Positions 18,192 through 28,511 of a stretch of 64,000 nucleotides of DNA are shown here, piece by piece. The notes below the pieces were generated by a model that saw only the letters and a list, made by a program, of their open reading frames with translations, ran no database searches and was not told the origin of the DNA. Both the position numbers and the translations under genes were made by a program. Source of the stretch: Betaproteobacteria bacterium (GTDB lineage Bacteria > Pseudomonadota > Gammaproteobacteria > Burkholderiales > SG8-39); contig VBCA01000024.1 in assembly GCA_005881575.1 (NCBI GenBank), positions 1 through 64,000 of the forward strand, given 5' to 3'. Numbering within the stretch: the stretch's first letter is position 1; each line of letters opens with the position of its first letter.

Positions 18192-19499
18192 TCAGGTCAG
18201 CTTGAACATCTTTCCCGGCAGATAAGTGACGACTTCGGGATACCTCCAGATGATCGCGACCGCCAGCACCATCAGGATGAAGAAGGGCAACGAGGCGCGT
18301 GCGACGTAGAACATGTCCCTGCCGGTGAGGCCTTGCAGCACGAACAGGTTGAAGCCCACCGGGGGCGTAATCTGCGCCATCTCGACCACCAGCACTATGA
18401 ATATCCCGAACCAGAGCAAATCGATGCCCGCCGCCTTCACCGACGGCAGTATGACCGAAGACGTGAGGACGACCATCGAGATGCCGTCGATGAAGCAGCC
18501 CAGAATGATATACAGCACGGTCAGCACGGCGATCAGTTGCCAGGCGGCGAAGCCTTGCTCGCCGATCCATTGCGCCATGATTCGCGGCACTCCCGTGAAT
18601 GCCATCGCCACCGTGAGAAAAGCCGCGCCGGCGAGGATGAAGGCGATCATGCACGAGGTCTTGGTGGCACCCATCACGCTCGCGTGGAAGGTCCTCCAGG
18701 TCAGCGATCCGGACGTCGCGGCGAGCACGAGCGCTCCGATGACGCCGATCACCGCCGCTTCGGTCGGTGTGGCGACGCCTGTATAGATCGAGCCGATCAC
18801 GGCGCCGATGAGCAGCACCGCGGGAATAAGGTGGCGGGCGGAATAGAGCTTCTCGACTAGCGTCGTGAACTGGTCGCGCGGGGGGGTCTTGTGCGGATTG
18901 AACAGCGCCCAGGCGGCGATGTAGCCCGAGAACATGAGCATCAGCATGATTCCCGGAAGCACTCCCGCGACGAACAGGCGCGCGATCGATACGTCCGCGG
19001 CGACGCCGTACACGATCATGATGATCGAAGGCGGGATCAGCAAGCCGAGCGTGCCGGCGCCGGCCAGCGAGCCGACCGTCATGGTTTCGTCGTAGCCGCG
19101 CTTGAGCAGTTCCGGGATGGTGATGCGGCCGATGGTCGCTGCCGTGGCGGCGGAGGAGCCGGAAATCGCGGCAAAGATTCCGCAGCCGGCGACGTTGCAA
19201 TGCATCAGCCGGCCGGGCAGTGGCGCCATCCACGGAGCGAGGCCGCGGAACATGTCCTCCGAGATGCGCGTGCGGAACAGGATTTCGCCCATCCAGATGA
19301 ACAGCGGCAGCGCGGTGAGCGCCCAACTGGTGCTCGCGCCCCACACCGTGGTGGCCATCAGGCCGCCCGCCGGCGAGTGAGTGAACAGCACCATCGCAAC
19401 CCAGCCCACGCCCAGCAAGGTGAGCGCAATCCAGACGCCGGCGACCAGAAGCGCTGCAAGCGCTGCGATCAGCGCTACCGAGATAATCCAGAGTTCCAT
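18192..19499 (-). CDS. dctM: TRAP transporter large permease DctM
   Basis: A 435-residue, roughly 12-helix inner-membrane protein. It is the sodium-driven transport subunit of a TRAP system. Family hallmarks are MGEILFRTRISEDMFRGL, the SGSSAATAATIGRI segment and GLLIPPSIIMIVYGV, with a second copy of that fold around QITPPVGFNLFVLQG. Start ATG at 19499 overlaps the dctQ stop (ATGA). The longer frame upstream is a shadow in dctQ. It works with the DctQ and DctP proteins just upstream; the imported organic acid is not identifiable from sequence. Confidence 0.93.
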   Translation of the reverse strand: MELWIISVALIAALAALLVAGVWIALTLLGVGWVAMVLFTHSPAGGLMATTVWGASTSWALTALPLFIWMGEILFRTRISEDMFRGLAPWMAPLPGRLMHCNVAGCGIFAAISGSSAATAATIGRITIPELLKRGYDETMTVGSLAGAGTLGLLIPPSIIMIVYGVAADVSIARLFVAGVLPGIMLMLMFSGYIAAWALFNPHKTPPRDQFTTLVEKLYSARHLIPAVLLIGAVIGSIYTGVATPTEAAVIGVIGALVLAATSGSLTWRTFHASVMGATKTSCMIAFILAGAAFLTVAMAFTGVPRIMAQWIGEQGFAAWQLIAVLTVLYIILGCFIDGISMVVLTSSVILPSVKAAGIDLLWFGIFIVLVVEMAQITPPVGFNLFVLQGLTGRDMFYVARASLPFFILMVLAVAIIWRYPEVVTYLPGKMFKLT

Positions 19500-20029
19500 C
19501 AGCGCTCGAAACCGGGCATGGCCTCGGTCTTGCGTGCCCGGGCGGTGTCGTAGGAGGTGCTGCGCCCACGCAGCGCGGCGACGAAATCGTCGGTCGTTGC
19601 AACAAAAAGAATCACGAGTCCGAGCGCCATGCCCGCCTGCGGAATCCATAACGGCACCGCGACCAGGCCTTGCGACACGTCTTTCAGCTTGTACGAAATG
19701 ATCGTCATGTCGCAGGCGTACCACCCGAAGTAACCGACGAGAAAGGCGGCCACGGCCAAGCTGGCCAGTTCTAGAGCACGGCGCGTTCCGCCGCGCGCGT
19801 GATGAAGCAACAGCGTCATGCGGATGTGCTCGTTTTCCCGGAAGGTGTAAGCGAGGCCGAGGAACGAGCTCGCCGCAAGGCAGAAACCGGCGAAGTCGTC
19901 GTACGAATACGCGGCGAAGCCGAGTTCGCGGGCGGCAATTTGGGCGGCCGATAGGGCCGCGATCGCCACCAAAAAAAATCCGGCCAGGAAGCCGGATCCC
20001 TTGTACAGCAGATCGAGCGCTCTGCGCAT
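19499..20029 (-). CDS. dctQ: TRAP transporter small permease DctQ
   Basis: A 176-residue, four-helix membrane protein, the small TRAP subunit that docks the periplasmic receptor onto DctM. It contains FCLAASSFLGLAYTFRENEH then IRMTLLL, the conserved signature of the family. The ATG at 20029 (MRRALDLLYKGSG) is chosen because the upstream extension is highly charged and unlike DctQ. It lies 10 bases after dctP and overlaps dctM by four bases. Confidence 0.9.
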   Translation of the reverse strand: MRRALDLLYKGSGFLAGFFLVAIAALSAAQIAARELGFAAYSYDDFAGFCLAASSFLGLAYTFRENEHIRMTLLLHHARGGTRRALELASLAVAAFLVGYFGWYACDMTIISYKLKDVSQGLVAVPLWIPQAGMALGLVILFVATTDDFVAALRGRSTSYDTARARKTEAMPGFER

Positions 20030-20039
20030 CGGAGCGGGA

Positions 20040-21008
20040 TTATCGGGTCTGGAACGCGCTGAGGATCGCCTCGCCCTCCGCGCCGGCCTTCTTCGCCCAC
20101 TCAACGGCCATTTGCTTGCCGATCGCCTCGAATTCGGCGGCGAGCTTCGCGGAAGGCTTCATGATCTTGATTCCGTGCGAAGCCATGGTCTTGACGTAGC
20201 CTTCGTTCTCCGCTTCGCTCGTCTTCCAGCCACGCGTCTCGGCCGCCCGGGCGGCATCGAGGACGGCCTTTTGATCGTCGGAGTTCAACTTGCTCCACGC
20301 GTTCTTGTTCACCACCACCATGTTCTGGGGCAAGAACGCCTGCGTGTCGTAGTAGTGGGACAAGTAATCCCACGCCTGGGTGTCCACGCCCGTCGCGCCC
20401 GAGGTGATCATCGAGTCGACCAGACCCGTCTTGAACGCTTGTGGAATATCGGGAACCTGCACCGTCGTAGGGATCGCCCCCATCAGTTCGGCCAGCCGCG
20501 CGGTGGTCGGGCTGTAGGTACGGAACTTGGCGCCCTTCAGGTCGGCCGACGAGTTGATCTCTTTTTTCGCGTAGAGCCCCTGCGGCGGCCAAGGCACGGA
20601 ATAGAGCAGCTTGATGCCCTGCGCATCGAGTCGCTTCTCGAGGTAGGGGCGTGCGATGCGCCACAGCTTCGTTTCCTTGGGATAGCTGTTGGCGACAAAG
20701 GGGTTCGAATCGAACGCGAACAAGGGCGACTCGTTGGCAAGCACCGAGATCAGTAATTCGCCGATGGGCACTTGTCCGGTCTGCACTGCGCGCTTGATCT
20801 CGGGATGCTTGATCAGCGCGCCGTTCGAATGTACCTGGATCTGCAAGCTGCCGCGGGTTGCGCTGCCTACTTCATCGGCGAACTGGCGGACGTTTTTCGT
20901 GTGGAAGTTGCCGTCGGGGTAGGGAGTGGGCATATCCCATTGGGTCTGCGCCCACCCCTGGGAGGTGGCCAGCGCCAGCGCGGCGGCCACGAGGGTCCTG
21001 ATATCCAT
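20040..21008 (-). CDS. dctP: TRAP transporter substrate-binding protein DctP
   Basis: A 322-residue periplasmic receptor with signal peptide [17 protein letters not shown]. Family segments are WDMPTPYPDGNFHTKNVRQF, GAKFRTYSPTTARLAELMGA (the substrate arginine region) and VQVPDIPQAFKTGLVDSMI. It binds an organic anion, usually a carboxylate, through the conserved arginine. It heads the dctP-dctQ-dctM-nnr series and lies 54 bases downstream of the FAD oxidase gene, likely in the same transcript. Confidence 0.92.
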   Translation of the reverse strand: MDIRTLVAAALALATSQGWAQTQWDMPTPYPDGNFHTKNVRQFADEVGSATRGSLQIQVHSNGALIKHPEIKRAVQTGQVPIGELLISVLANESPLFAFDSNPFVANSYPKETKLWRIARPYLEKRLDAQGIKLLYSVPWPPQGLYAKKEINSSADLKGAKFRTYSPTTARLAELMGAIPTTVQVPDIPQAFKTGLVDSMITSGATGVDTQAWDYLSHYYDTQAFLPQNMVVVNKNAWSKLNSDDQKAVLDAARAAETRGWKTSEAENEGYVKTMASHGIKIMKPSAKLAAEFEAIGKQMAVEWAKKAGAEGEAILSAFQTR

Positions 21009-21062
21009 GATTTCTTCCTCCGAAGGCTGAGCTGCGAGTTTGTCAGACCTCCAGTCCGTGCG

Positions 21063-22172
21063 TCAATCGCCGAGAAGCTCGAGCACGGCGTCGCCGATCG
21101 CGAGCGACGCGGTGAGGCCCGGGGACTCGATGCCGAAGAGATTGACCAGGCCCGCGACGCCGTGGTCGGACGGGCCCTGGAGGAGGAAATCGCGCGAGGC
21201 CTCGCCGCGCGCCTGGAGCTTGGGCCTGATTCCGGAATACGCGGGCTGCAAGGCGCCGTCCGGGAGGCCCGGCCAGTAGCCGCGTATCGCCTTGTAAAAA
21301 ACCTCCGCGCGCCTCGGGTCGACGTCATAGTCGATCCGCTCGATCCATTCGACATCGGGACCGAAACGCGCCTGGCCGGCCAGATCGAGGGTCAGGTGCA
21401 CGCCGAGACCCGCGGCCTCGGGCGCGGGGTAGACCAGCCGGGAAAACGGCGAGCGTCCCGAAAGGCTGAAATAGTTGCCCTTGCAGTAGTAAGTGGGCGG
21501 GATCCGCTCCGCGGGAAATCCCTCGATGCTCCGCGCGACGTCCTGGGCGAACAGGCCGGCGCTGTTTACGACGGCGCGCGCGAGCAGGCGCACGGGTTCT
21601 TGGCCGCCCACCTCCAGCTCGATGGCTCCGTTGCGGACGTGCCCGGCGAGCAGCGGACTGCGAAACGCGATCGCGGCACCGCGGGCCTCGGCCTCGCCGC
21701 GCAATCCGAGCATGAACGCGTGGCTGTCCACGATGCCCGTCGACGGAGACTCCAGCGCCGCCACGCAGACGAGCTGCGGCTCCAGCGCGCGGGCTTCGCG
21801 CGCCGCGAGCATGCGCAGATCGTCTACCCCGTTGGACCGGGCCTGCGCGTGGAGCTTCTCCAGCCCCGCGAGTTGCCCCGGATCGGTGGCGACGATCAAC
21901 TTGCCGCAGCGCCGGTGCGGAATTCCGCGCTCGGCGAGAAAAGGGTAGAGGGCGAGCCGGCCCGCCACGCACAGTTTCGCCTTGAGCGAGCCCGGGGGAT
22001 AGTAAATTCCCGCGTGTATGACCTCGCTGTTGCGCGAACTCGTGCCCGTGCCGATCGTGCTTTCTCTTTCCAGCACGATGACTTCGCGTCCGGCGAGCGC
22101 GAACGCTCTGGCGACGGCGAGACCCGCCACGCCGGCACCCACGACCACTGCGTCAACGCGTTCTGTAAGCAT
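21063..22172 (-). CDS. FAD-dependent oxidoreductase, L-2-hydroxyglutarate oxidase-like
   Basis: A 369-residue DAO-family flavoprotein. The N-terminal Rossmann motif [19 protein letters not shown] ends in an acidic residue (VIVLERE). The [20 protein letters not shown] segment and C-terminal [20 protein letters not shown] closely match LhgO-type L-2-hydroxyglutarate oxidases and dehydrogenases. Such enzymes return 2-hydroxyglutarate to 2-oxoglutarate. The ATG at 22172 is the natural start before the Rossmann motif; the extension to 22343 overlaps the divergent gene. It precedes the TRAP genes and is divergent from the 5-oxoprolinase, which hints at a shared C5-acid pathway. Confidence 0.82.
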   Translation of the reverse strand: MLTERVDAVVVGAGVAGLAVARAFALAGREVIVLERESTIGTGTSSRNSEVIHAGIYYPPGSLKAKLCVAGRLALYPFLAERGIPHRRCGKLIVATDPGQLAGLEKLHAQARSNGVDDLRMLAAREARALEPQLVCVAALESPSTGIVDSHAFMLGLRGEAEARGAAIAFRSPLLAGHVRNGAIELEVGGQEPVRLLARAVVNSAGLFAQDVARSIEGFPAERIPPTYYCKGNYFSLSGRSPFSRLVYPAPEAAGLGVHLTLDLAGQARFGPDVEWIERIDYDVDPRRAEVFYKAIRGYWPGLPDGALQPAYSGIRPKLQARGEASRDFLLQGPSDHGVAGLVNLFGIESPGLTASLAIGDAVLELLGD

Positions 22173-22242
22173 CGTCCGGGATTTCGGGCGATTGTAGACG
22201 ATGCGCCGGGGATCGAGGTCCGAACGCGCAGCCCGCTTGTGC

Positions 22243-22248
22243 GATACT
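22243..22248 (+). promoter_or_regulatory. -10-like hexamer abutting the oxoprolinase start
   Basis: GATACT, preceded by a TG two bases further upstream, ends 6 bases before the GTG at 22255. The predicted transcription start would be the G of the GTG codon. Confidence 0.4.
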
Positions 22249-22254
22249 TTCGAC

Positions 22255-25200
22255 GTGGAAAAATGGCAGTTCTGGATCGACCGCGGCGGCACTTTCACCG
22301 ATATCGTCGCCCTGCGCCCGGACGGGCGCATCCTCGCCCACAAGCTGCTCTCCGAGAATCCCGGCCGCTACCGCGATGCCGCGATCGCCGGGATACGCGA
22401 GCTGCTCGCAGTCCCCTCCGGCGCAGCCATCCCCGGCGAAAAAATCGAGGTCGTGAAGATGGGCACCACCGTGGCGACCAATGCGCTCCTTGAGCGCAAG
22501 GGCGAGCGCACCGTGCTCTTCATCACGCGCGGTTTTCGCGACGCGCTGCGCATCGCCTACCAGAACCGGCCCCGCATCTTCGACCGGCACATCATCTTGC
22601 CCGAGCTCCTCTATGCGAAAGTTGTCGAGGTGGAGGAGCGCATCGGCGCTCGAGGGCAAGTGCTGGTTCCGCTCGAGGCCGGGCAGGTCCGCCGCGACCT
22701 CGAAGCGGCCTATCGCGAGGGCTATCGCTCCGTCGCGATCGTGCTCATGCACGGCTACCGCTACCGGCAGCACGAGCAGGAAATCGCGAAGCTGGCGCGC
22801 GCCATCGGCTACTCGCAGGTTTCCGTGTCGCACGAGGTGAGCCCGCTGATGAAGCTCGTGTCGCGCGGGGACACCACGGTGGTGGACGCCTACCTGTCTC
22901 CCATCCTGCGAAGGTACGTGGACGGGGTTGCAAAGGAGCTCGGCGGCGTGCGCCTCATGTTCATGCAGTCGAACGGGGGCTTGACCGACGCGCGCCGCTT
23001 CGCCGGCAAGGACAGCATCCTGTCGGGTCCCGCCGGCGGAGTGGTCGGCGCCGCGCGCGCCTCGCTCGCCGCTGGCTTCGACAAGATCATCGGCTTCGAC
23101 ATGGGCGGCACCTCGACCGACGTGTCGCACTTCGCCGGCAGCCGCTTGAGCGATCTCGAGCGCGCGTTCGAGACCCAGGTGGCGGGCGTGCGCATGCGCG
23201 CGCCCATGATGAGCATTCACACCGTCGCCGCAGGCGGCGGCTCGATCCTGCATTTCGACGGCTCGCGCTACCGCATCGGTCCGGACTCGGCGGGCGCCAA
23301 TCCGGGCCCGGCGAGCTACCGCGGCGGCGGCCCGCTCACGGTCACCGACTGCAACCTCATGCTCGGGAAAATCCAGCCGAAATTCTTTCCCGCGGTGTTC
23401 GGGCCCGGAGGCGATGAGCCGCTCGACGCCGAGGTCGTGCGCGACAAATTCGCGGCTCTTGCCGACGAGATCCGCCGCGCCACGGGCGACACCCGCACTC
23501 CCGAGCAGGTCGCGGAGGGCTTCGTGGAGATCGCGGTCGGCAACATGGCCGAAGCGATCAAGAAGATCTCGGTGCAGCGCGGCCACGACGTGACCGAGTA
23601 CACGCTGTGCTGCTTCGGCGGCGCGGCCGGACAGCACGCCTGCCTGGTTGCCGACGCGCTCGGCATGACGCGCGTGTTCATCCATCAGCTCGCGGGCGTC
23701 CTTTCCGCCTATGGCATGGGGCTCGCCGACACGACGGCGATGCGCGAGGAGGCGCTCGAGGTGAAGCTCGAGGCGGACCAACTCGCCGTCCTCGAAGAGG
23801 CGCTTGCGAACCTGTCCCGGTCGGCGCGTGAGGAGCTGATCGCCCAGGGCGTGCCGCAGGAACGCTTGAGCGTCGTGCGTCGCGTGCATCTGCGTTACGA
23901 CGGCACCGATTCGGCGCTGATCGTGAACTTCGGCGGCGTCGCCGAAATGACTCAGTCGTTCGAAGCGGCCTACCGCAGGCGCTACAGCTTCCTGATGCCG
24001 GGCCGCGCGCTGATCGCCGAGTCCGTCTCGGTGGAAGCTTTCGGCGCGGCGGTGGTGCCGCCCGAGCCCGCGGAGGACAATGCGCGCGGCGCCGGCCCGG
24101 CCGCGGCGGCGGATTGGGTGAGCCTGCACACCGGCGGTCGCGCGCATCGCGCCCCGGTCTTCGTGCGCGAGCGGCTGGCGGAGGGAGACAGGATCCCGGG
24201 CCCGGCGGTCATCGCCGAGAAAAACGCCACCACCGTGGTCGAACCGGGCTGGCGTGCCGAAGTGATGCGATCCGATCGCCTGGTGCTCGAGCGCGCGGAA
24301 GCGCGGCCGCAGGGCCGCGCGATCGGCACCCGTGTCGACCCCGTCATGCTCGAGGTCTTCAACAATCTCTACATGTCGATCGCCGAGCAGATGGGCCTGC
24401 GGCTCGCGAACACGGCTTACTCGGTCAACATCAAGGAGCGCCTGGATTTTTCCTGCGCGGTGTTCGACCGGGAGGGACAGCTCATCGCGAATGCGCCGCA
24501 TATGCCGGTGCACCTGGGCTCGATGGGCGAGAGCGTGCGCGCCGTCATAGTCGCGAATCGCGGCCGGATGAAAGCCGGCAATGTCTACGTGCTGAACGCG
24601 CCCTACAACGGCGGCACGCACCTGCCTGACGTGACGGTCATCACTCCCGTTTTCGACGGTTCCGGGAAAGAGATGCTGTTCTACGTCGGCTCGCGCGGCC
24701 ATCACGCTGACATCGGCGGCATCACTCCCGGATCGATGCCTCCGCGCAGCAAGGTGGTGGAAGAGGAGGGCGTGCTGATCGACAACTTCCTCTTGGTGGA
24801 GGAGGGCGCCTTGCGCGAGGCCGAAACCGTCGCGCTGCTGTCCTCGGGGCGCTATCCCGCGCGCAACGTGCAGCAGAACATGGCCGACCTGCGCGCCATG
24901 ATCGCCGCCAACGAAAAAGGCTCGCAGGAGCTGCGGCGCATGGTGGCGCACTTCGGGCTCGATATCGTCTACGCCTACATGGGGCACGTGCAGGACAACG
25001 CGGAGGAAGCGGTGCGGCGGGTGATCGGCGCGTTGAAGGAAGGCGATTTCAGCTATGCGATGGACAACGGCGGCGTGATCCGGGTGAAAATCACCATTCG
25101 GCGCGACGCGCGCGGCGCGACTATAGACTTCACCGGCACCTCGCCCCAGCTGCCCGACAATTTCAATGCGCCCGCGGCGGTATGCATGGCGGCGGTGCTT

Positions 25201-25869
25201 TACGTTTTCCGCACGCTCGTCGACGACGAGATCCCGATGAACGCGGGCTGCCTGAAGCCTCTCGAGGTGATCATCCCGGAGGGGTCGATGCTGCGGCCGC
25301 GCTATCCTGCGGCAGTGGTCGCCGGCAACGTCGAGACCTCGCAATGCGTTACCGACGCCCTCTATGGCGCGCTCGGCGTGATGGCCGCCTCCTGCGGCAC
25401 GATGAACAACTTCACTTTCGGCGACGACAGGGTCCAGTATTACGAAACCGTCGCCGGGGGATCCGGAGCCGGCGAAGGATTCGAAGGCGCAGACGTGGTC
25501 CAGACTCACATGACCAATTCGCGCCTGACCGACCCGGAGGTGCTCGAGTGGCGCTTTCCGGTACTCCTGGAAAGCTTCGAGATCCGACGCGGCAGCGGCG
25601 GCGCGGGGCGCTGGCGCGGAGGAGACGGCGCGATTCGCCGCGTGCGCTTTCTCGAGCCGATGACCGCCGCGATTCTCTCCGGGCACCGGCGCATCGCGCC
25701 CTACGGCATGGCGGGCGGCGTATCCGGCAAGACCGGGCGCAACTGGGTGCATCGCGCGGGCGGCGAGATCGTGGAGCTGGAAGGATGTGATCAGATCGAC
25801 ATGAAAACCGGTGACAGCTTCGTGATCGAGACGCCCGGGGGCGGCGGGTATGGACGGCCGGGCACGTAA
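22255..25869 (+). CDS. oplAH: 5-oxoprolinase (ATP-hydrolysing), fused HyuA-HyuB
   Basis: A 1204-residue single-chain hydantoinase/oxoprolinase. Residues about 1-680 are the HyuA half with the ATPase-type [39 protein letters not shown] and SAGANPGPA. Residues about 694-1204 are the HyuB half with [33 protein letters not shown] and [19 protein letters not shown]. Fused proteins of this length cleave 5-oxoproline (pyroglutamate) to glutamate using ATP; other substrates such as hydantoins are possible. The GTG at 22255 directly precedes [11 protein letters not shown] and is preferred to the ATG at 22201. The gene is divergent from the LhgO-like oxidase and TRAP operon. Confidence 0.9.
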   Translation: MEKWQFWIDRGGTFTDIVALRPDGRILAHKLLSENPGRYRDAAIAGIRELLAVPSGAAIPGEKIEVVKMGTTVATNALLERKGERTVLFITRGFRDALRIAYQNRPRIFDRHIILPELLYAKVVEVEERIGARGQVLVPLEAGQVRRDLEAAYREGYRSVAIVLMHGYRYRQHEQEIAKLARAIGYSQVSVSHEVSPLMKLVSRGDTTVVDAYLSPILRRYVDGVAKELGGVRLMFMQSNGGLTDARRFAGKDSILSGPAGGVVGAARASLAAGFDKIIGFDMGGTSTDVSHFAGSRLSDLERAFETQVAGVRMRAPMMSIHTVAAGGGSILHFDGSRYRIGPDSAGANPGPASYRGGGPLTVTDCNLMLGKIQPKFFPAVFGPGGDEPLDAEVVRDKFAALADEIRRATGDTRTPEQVAEGFVEIAVGNMAEAIKKISVQRGHDVTEYTLCCFGGAAGQHACLVADALGMTRVFIHQLAGVLSAYGMGLADTTAMREEALEVKLEADQLAVLEEALANLSRSAREELIAQGVPQERLSVVRRVHLRYDGTDSALIVNFGGVAEMTQSFEAAYRRRYSFLMPGRALIAESVSVEAFGAAVVPPEPAEDNARGAGPAAAADWVSLHTGGRAHRAPVFVRERLAEGDRIPGPAVIAEKNATTVVEPGWRAEVMRSDRLVLERAEARPQGRAIGTRVDPVMLEVFNNLYMSIAEQMGLRLANTAYSVNIKERLDFSCAVFDREGQLIANAPHMPVHLGSMGESVRAVIVANRGRMKAGNVYVLNAPYNGGTHLPDVTVITPVFDGSGKEMLFYVGSRGHHADIGGITPGSMPPRSKVVEEEGVLIDNFLLVEEGALREAETVALLSSGRYPARNVQQNMADLRAMIAANEKGSQELRRMVAHFGLDIVYAYMGHVQDNAEEAVRRVIGALKEGDFSYAMDNGGVIRVKITIRRDARGATIDFTGTSPQLPDNFNAPAAVCMAAVLYVFRTLVDDEIPMNAGCLKPLEVIIPEGSMLRPRYPAAVVAGNVETSQCVTDALYGALGVMAASCGTMNNFTFGDDRVQYYETVAGGSGAGEGFEGADVVQTHMTNSRLTDPEVLEWRFPVLLESFEIRRGSGGAGRWRGGDGAIRRVRFLEPMTAAILSGHRRIAPYGMAGGVSGKTGRNWVHRAGGEIVELEGCDQIDMKTGDSFVIETPGGGGYGRPGT

Positions 25870-25931
25870 CAGGCGGAGCCGCGTTCAGGCCTCCCTCTGG
25901 GAGCCCTCGCCCTGTGGGGCGCCGACGTGCC

Positions 25932-25937
25932 TATAAT
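25932..25937 (+). promoter_or_regulatory. TATAAT -10 hexamer before AsmA-like gene
   Basis: Perfect TATAAT in an otherwise GC-rich gap. Six bases later stands an ATG at 25944, so the expected transcription start coincides with that ATG. No good -35 is visible. Confidence 0.5.
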
Positions 25938-25943
25938 AGGGCG

Positions 25944-25964
25944 ATGAACCCCACCCGAGTATGA
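25944..25964 (+). other. Possible six-codon leader ORF overlapping the AsmA-like start
   Basis: ATG at 25944 encodes MNPTRV followed by TGA at 25962-25964. That stop overlaps the ATG of the large gene at 25961 (ATGA). The large gene lacks a convincing ribosome-binding site, so it could be translated by re-initiation after this leader peptide. No expression evidence exists; the ORF is very short and may be chance. Confidence 0.3.
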
Positions 25965-28462
25965 ATCGTCGATCGATTCTCACCAAGACCGGCAAGGGCC
26001 TGATGGAGGTGACCGGCAAGACCAGCGCTCTGTCGCGGGATCTCCGCAACATCCTCAAGGAAATCGACGGCAAGGTCAGCGTCTCCGAGCTGATGCAGAA
26101 GTTCGCGAAGATGACCGAGCCCGAGCTCCTCGAAGCTTTGAGGAGCATGGAAAGAGAAGGCTACCTGCGCGAGTTCGTCGGTAAGCAGGAGGACGCGTCG
26201 CGGCCCCCGATCCCGCGCACGCCGACTGCACCTTCCCCCGCGGACGGCGGCGAGGACCTCGACTTCACCGCGTTTACTCCCGCAAAGCCTTCCGCAAAGA
26301 CGAATGAGGACGCAAGACTTCAGTCGCAGGCGCAGGAAATCGCCCGCCAGGCCCAGGCCATGCGCGCGCGCGAAGAAGCCGCGGCGAAGGCGAGGGCGGA
26401 GGCGGCGGCGCGGGCAAGAGCGGAGGCTGAGCACAAAGCAAGGCTCTCGGCGCGGGCCGGGCTTTCGGCGCAGGCCGACCCCAGGGCCGACGACGCCCAG
26501 GCGAAGGCGCAAACGGACGCGCTCGACCAGGCGCGGCGCGAGGCCGAAGAGCGGCAGCGCCGGGAAGCCGAAGAGAAGGCGCGCCGCGAAGCGGTTACGC
26601 GAGCGGTCATCGAGGCGGAGCAGGCGGCCAAACGCGAGGCCGAGGAGCGCGTCCGCAGGGAGATCGAGGAAAGGACCCGCCGCGAAACCGAGGAGAGGGC
26701 CCGGCACGAGGGCGAGGCGCGCGCGCGTCGCGAAGCGGAAGAGAAGGTAAAGAGGGACGCCGAGGAGCGCGTGAGGCGCGAGACGGAGGAGCGTGCCCGA
26801 AGGGAAATCGAGGAGCGGGCGCGCCGCGAGGAAGAGGAGCGACCGAGGCGCGAAGAAGAGCTGCGGCGCCGCGCGGAAGAAGAGGCGCGGGAGCGCCGGG
26901 AAACGGAGGACCGCGAAGCCCTCGAGCGTTCGCTGCGGGAGCAGGAGGAGAACGCGCGACGCGAAGCGGAGTACAGGGAGCGCGAGGAAGAGCTGCGCAG
27001 GCAAGAGGAGGAGCGGGCCCGTAGCGAATCCGAGGAAGAGGCGCGGCGCTCCGAGGATGAGGACAAGCGCGCCGAGGATGAGGACAAGCGCGCCGAGGAA
27101 GAGAAGAAGCGTGCCAAGGAAGAGAAGAAGCGGATCCGCGCAGAGGAAAAGGCGCAGGCGAAGGCGGCTAAGAAAGCCCGCAAGGCGGCGAGGGCGAAAC
27201 ATAAGGCATGGCGGGGCGACGAAGAGGCTCGCGATTCCAAGGAAGCCTCGCTTTCCGCCCGGGAGCTCTGGGCGAAGAGAAGGCCCGGCGGCCCCGCGAA
27301 GCAGTTTGCGGTGATGTTGCTCCTGACCCTGATCGTCGCGGTTGCCGCGCTCCCCTTCGTCCCCTTGGAATCCAGTTCGTACGAAAAGGCGGCGCAGGCG
27401 TGGCTCGGGGAGCCGGTCAAGATCGGCACCGTCAACCTGACTCTGCTCCCGATCCCGCAGCTGAAGTTCGAGAAAGTCGTGATCGGCAAAGAGCACGCGA
27501 TGCGCGTGGCCGTGATCAAGGCCGTCCCGGTGATCACTTCCCTGCTGGGGGAGCGGATGTCGCTCAAGAGCTTCGAGCTGGAAGGCGCGACCTTCCCGCG
27601 GGAATTTCTCCCCGCGCTGCTGCAGAACAAGGGCACGCGCGGCTCTTTCGGCGTCCAACGCGTAGCGGCCAAGGGGCTGAAGATCGACATCCCCGAACTG
27701 GGCCTGCCGGCGCTGGACGTGGACGCGAGTCTTGCTCCGGACGGCGCGTTGAAGTCGGTTGCGATTTCCAACGCCGAGCACAAGCTTTCGGTGAAGCTGC
27801 AGCCTCTGGGTGGGAGGGCGGCCATCGAAATCTCCTCGGACAGCTTCCCCCTGCCCATCGGAGTGGATCTGGGTCTCAGCGAGTTTCTGGCGAAGGGCAC
27901 CGTGACGAGGGGCGAGCTCGCGTTGAGCGAGGCCGAGGCGCGCGTGTTCGGCGGGCGGCTGCTCGGCACCGTAAGCCTCAGATGGTCGGGCGGCTGGAGC
28001 ATGGAAGGGGAGCTCACGGTGCGCCAGATGGAGGCGGGCAAGATCGCCGCGCCGCTCATCGCCGGAGGGACGCTGCAGGGCAAGGGCGTGTACTCCATGA
28101 AGGGGCTTCTCCCGGAAAGATTGATCCTGAACGCCCAGCTCGAGGGCAATTTCACGATACAGAAGGGGTCGATCACCAACGTCGACATGACGCGGCTGCT
28201 CCAGGGCAGCGGCTCGGGCGGAGGGACGACTCTCTTTTCCGAGATGAGCGGTGGCGTATCGGCCGACGCCAATCGCATCGTCGTTCGCCAGGTCAGAATG
28301 GCGGCAGGCCTGTTGACCGGCACGGGACAGGGCGAAATGGATCCCCAGAAAAACCTGTCCGGGCGTATGCAGATCGAGATTCGCGCGCGGACCGTGCAGG
28401 CGCGCGCGACGCTCACGCTCAGCGGCACCTTGCAGAATCCCCAATTCCGCCGCAGCAATTGA
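25961..28462 (+). CDS. AsmA-like membrane protein with winged-helix-like head and long charged helix
   Basis: An 833-residue protein of unusual build. Residues about 1-75 look like a small winged-helix-type cytoplasmic domain ([14 protein letters not shown], then [18 protein letters not shown]). Residues about 110-430 are almost only Glu, Arg, Lys and Ala in heptad-like runs, a predicted coiled coil or single alpha helix. One membrane helix follows (about 447-466, [19 protein letters not shown]). The C-terminal 365 residues resemble AsmA-like periplasmic lipid-transport or assembly proteins ([20 protein letters not shown], then [19 protein letters not shown]). AsmA-like proteins bridge inner and outer membranes; the cytoplasmic head and rod are not part of the usual family. 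Function unknown. The gene sits between the 5-oxoprolinase gene and purL. Confidence 0.75.
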   Translation: MNRRSILTKTGKGLMEVTGKTSALSRDLRNILKEIDGKVSVSELMQKFAKMTEPELLEALRSMEREGYLREFVGKQEDASRPPIPRTPTAPSPADGGEDLDFTAFTPAKPSAKTNEDARLQSQAQEIARQAQAMRAREEAAAKARAEAAARARAEAEHKARLSARAGLSAQADPRADDAQAKAQTDALDQARREAEERQRREAEEKARREAVTRAVIEAEQAAKREAEERVRREIEERTRRETEERARHEGEARARREAEEKVKRDAEERVRRETEERARREIEERARREEEERPRREEELRRRAEEEARERRETEDREALERSLREQEENARREAEYREREEELRRQEEERARSESEEEARRSEDEDKRAEDEDKRAEEEKKRAKEEKKRIRAEEKAQAKAAKKARKAARAKHKAWRGDEEARDSKEASLSARELWAKRRPGGPAKQFAVMLLLTLIVAVAALPFVPLESSSYEKAAQAWLGEPVKIGTVNLTLLPIPQLKFEKVVIGKEHAMRVAVIKAVPVITSLLGERMSLKSFELEGATFPREFLPALLQNKGTRGSFGVQRVAAKGLKIDIPELGLPALDVDASLAPDGALKSVAISNAEHKLSVKLQPLGGRAAIEISSDSFPLPIGVDLGLSEFLAKGTVTRGELALSEAEARVFGGRLLGTVSLRWSGGWSMEGELTVRQMEAGKIAAPLIAGGTLQGKGVYSMKGLLPERLILNAQLEGNFTIQKGSITNVDMTRLLQGSGSGGGTTLFSEMSGGVSADANRIVVRQVRMAAGLLTGTGQGEMDPQKNLSGRMQIEIRARTVQARATLTLSGTLQNPQFRRSN
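27053..27094 (+). repeat. Two tandem 21-bp repeats inside the charged helix
   Basis: Two identical in-frame 21-bp units, 27053-27073 and 27074-27094, each encoding EDEDKRA. A degenerate third and fourth unit (EEEKKRA, then KEEKKR) follow. The array suggests growth of the charged rod by in-frame duplication of a seven-residue unit. Confidence 0.9.
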
Positions 28463-28484
28463 GTTAAGCGGGAGTAGGGTCCGG

Positions 28485-28490
28485 TATAAT
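28485..28490 (+). promoter_or_regulatory. TATAAT -10 hexamer for purL
   Basis: TATAAT stands 21 bases before the purL ATG. A TTGAGT at 28459-28464, overlapping the previous stop codon, could serve as a -35 but at a long 20-base spacing. Confidence 0.5.
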
Positions 28491-28511
28491 TGCACTTTAC
28501 CGGCACCCTTA

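Noticed and set aside
22153-25752. A 1199-codon antisense frame opposite the 5-oxoprolinase gene
   Set aside because: His/Arg-rich composition and no domain. The opposite strand has a complete, well-conserved enzyme. Long antisense frames are expected at this GC.
25887-25905. Imperfect hairpin after the 5-oxoprolinase gene as a terminator
   Set aside because: A mismatch in the stem and no T-run after it.
26320-27240. Repetitive charged region as CRISPR or other repeat array
   Set aside because: Repeats are short, in frame, degenerate and encode Glu/Arg heptads; there are no spacers.
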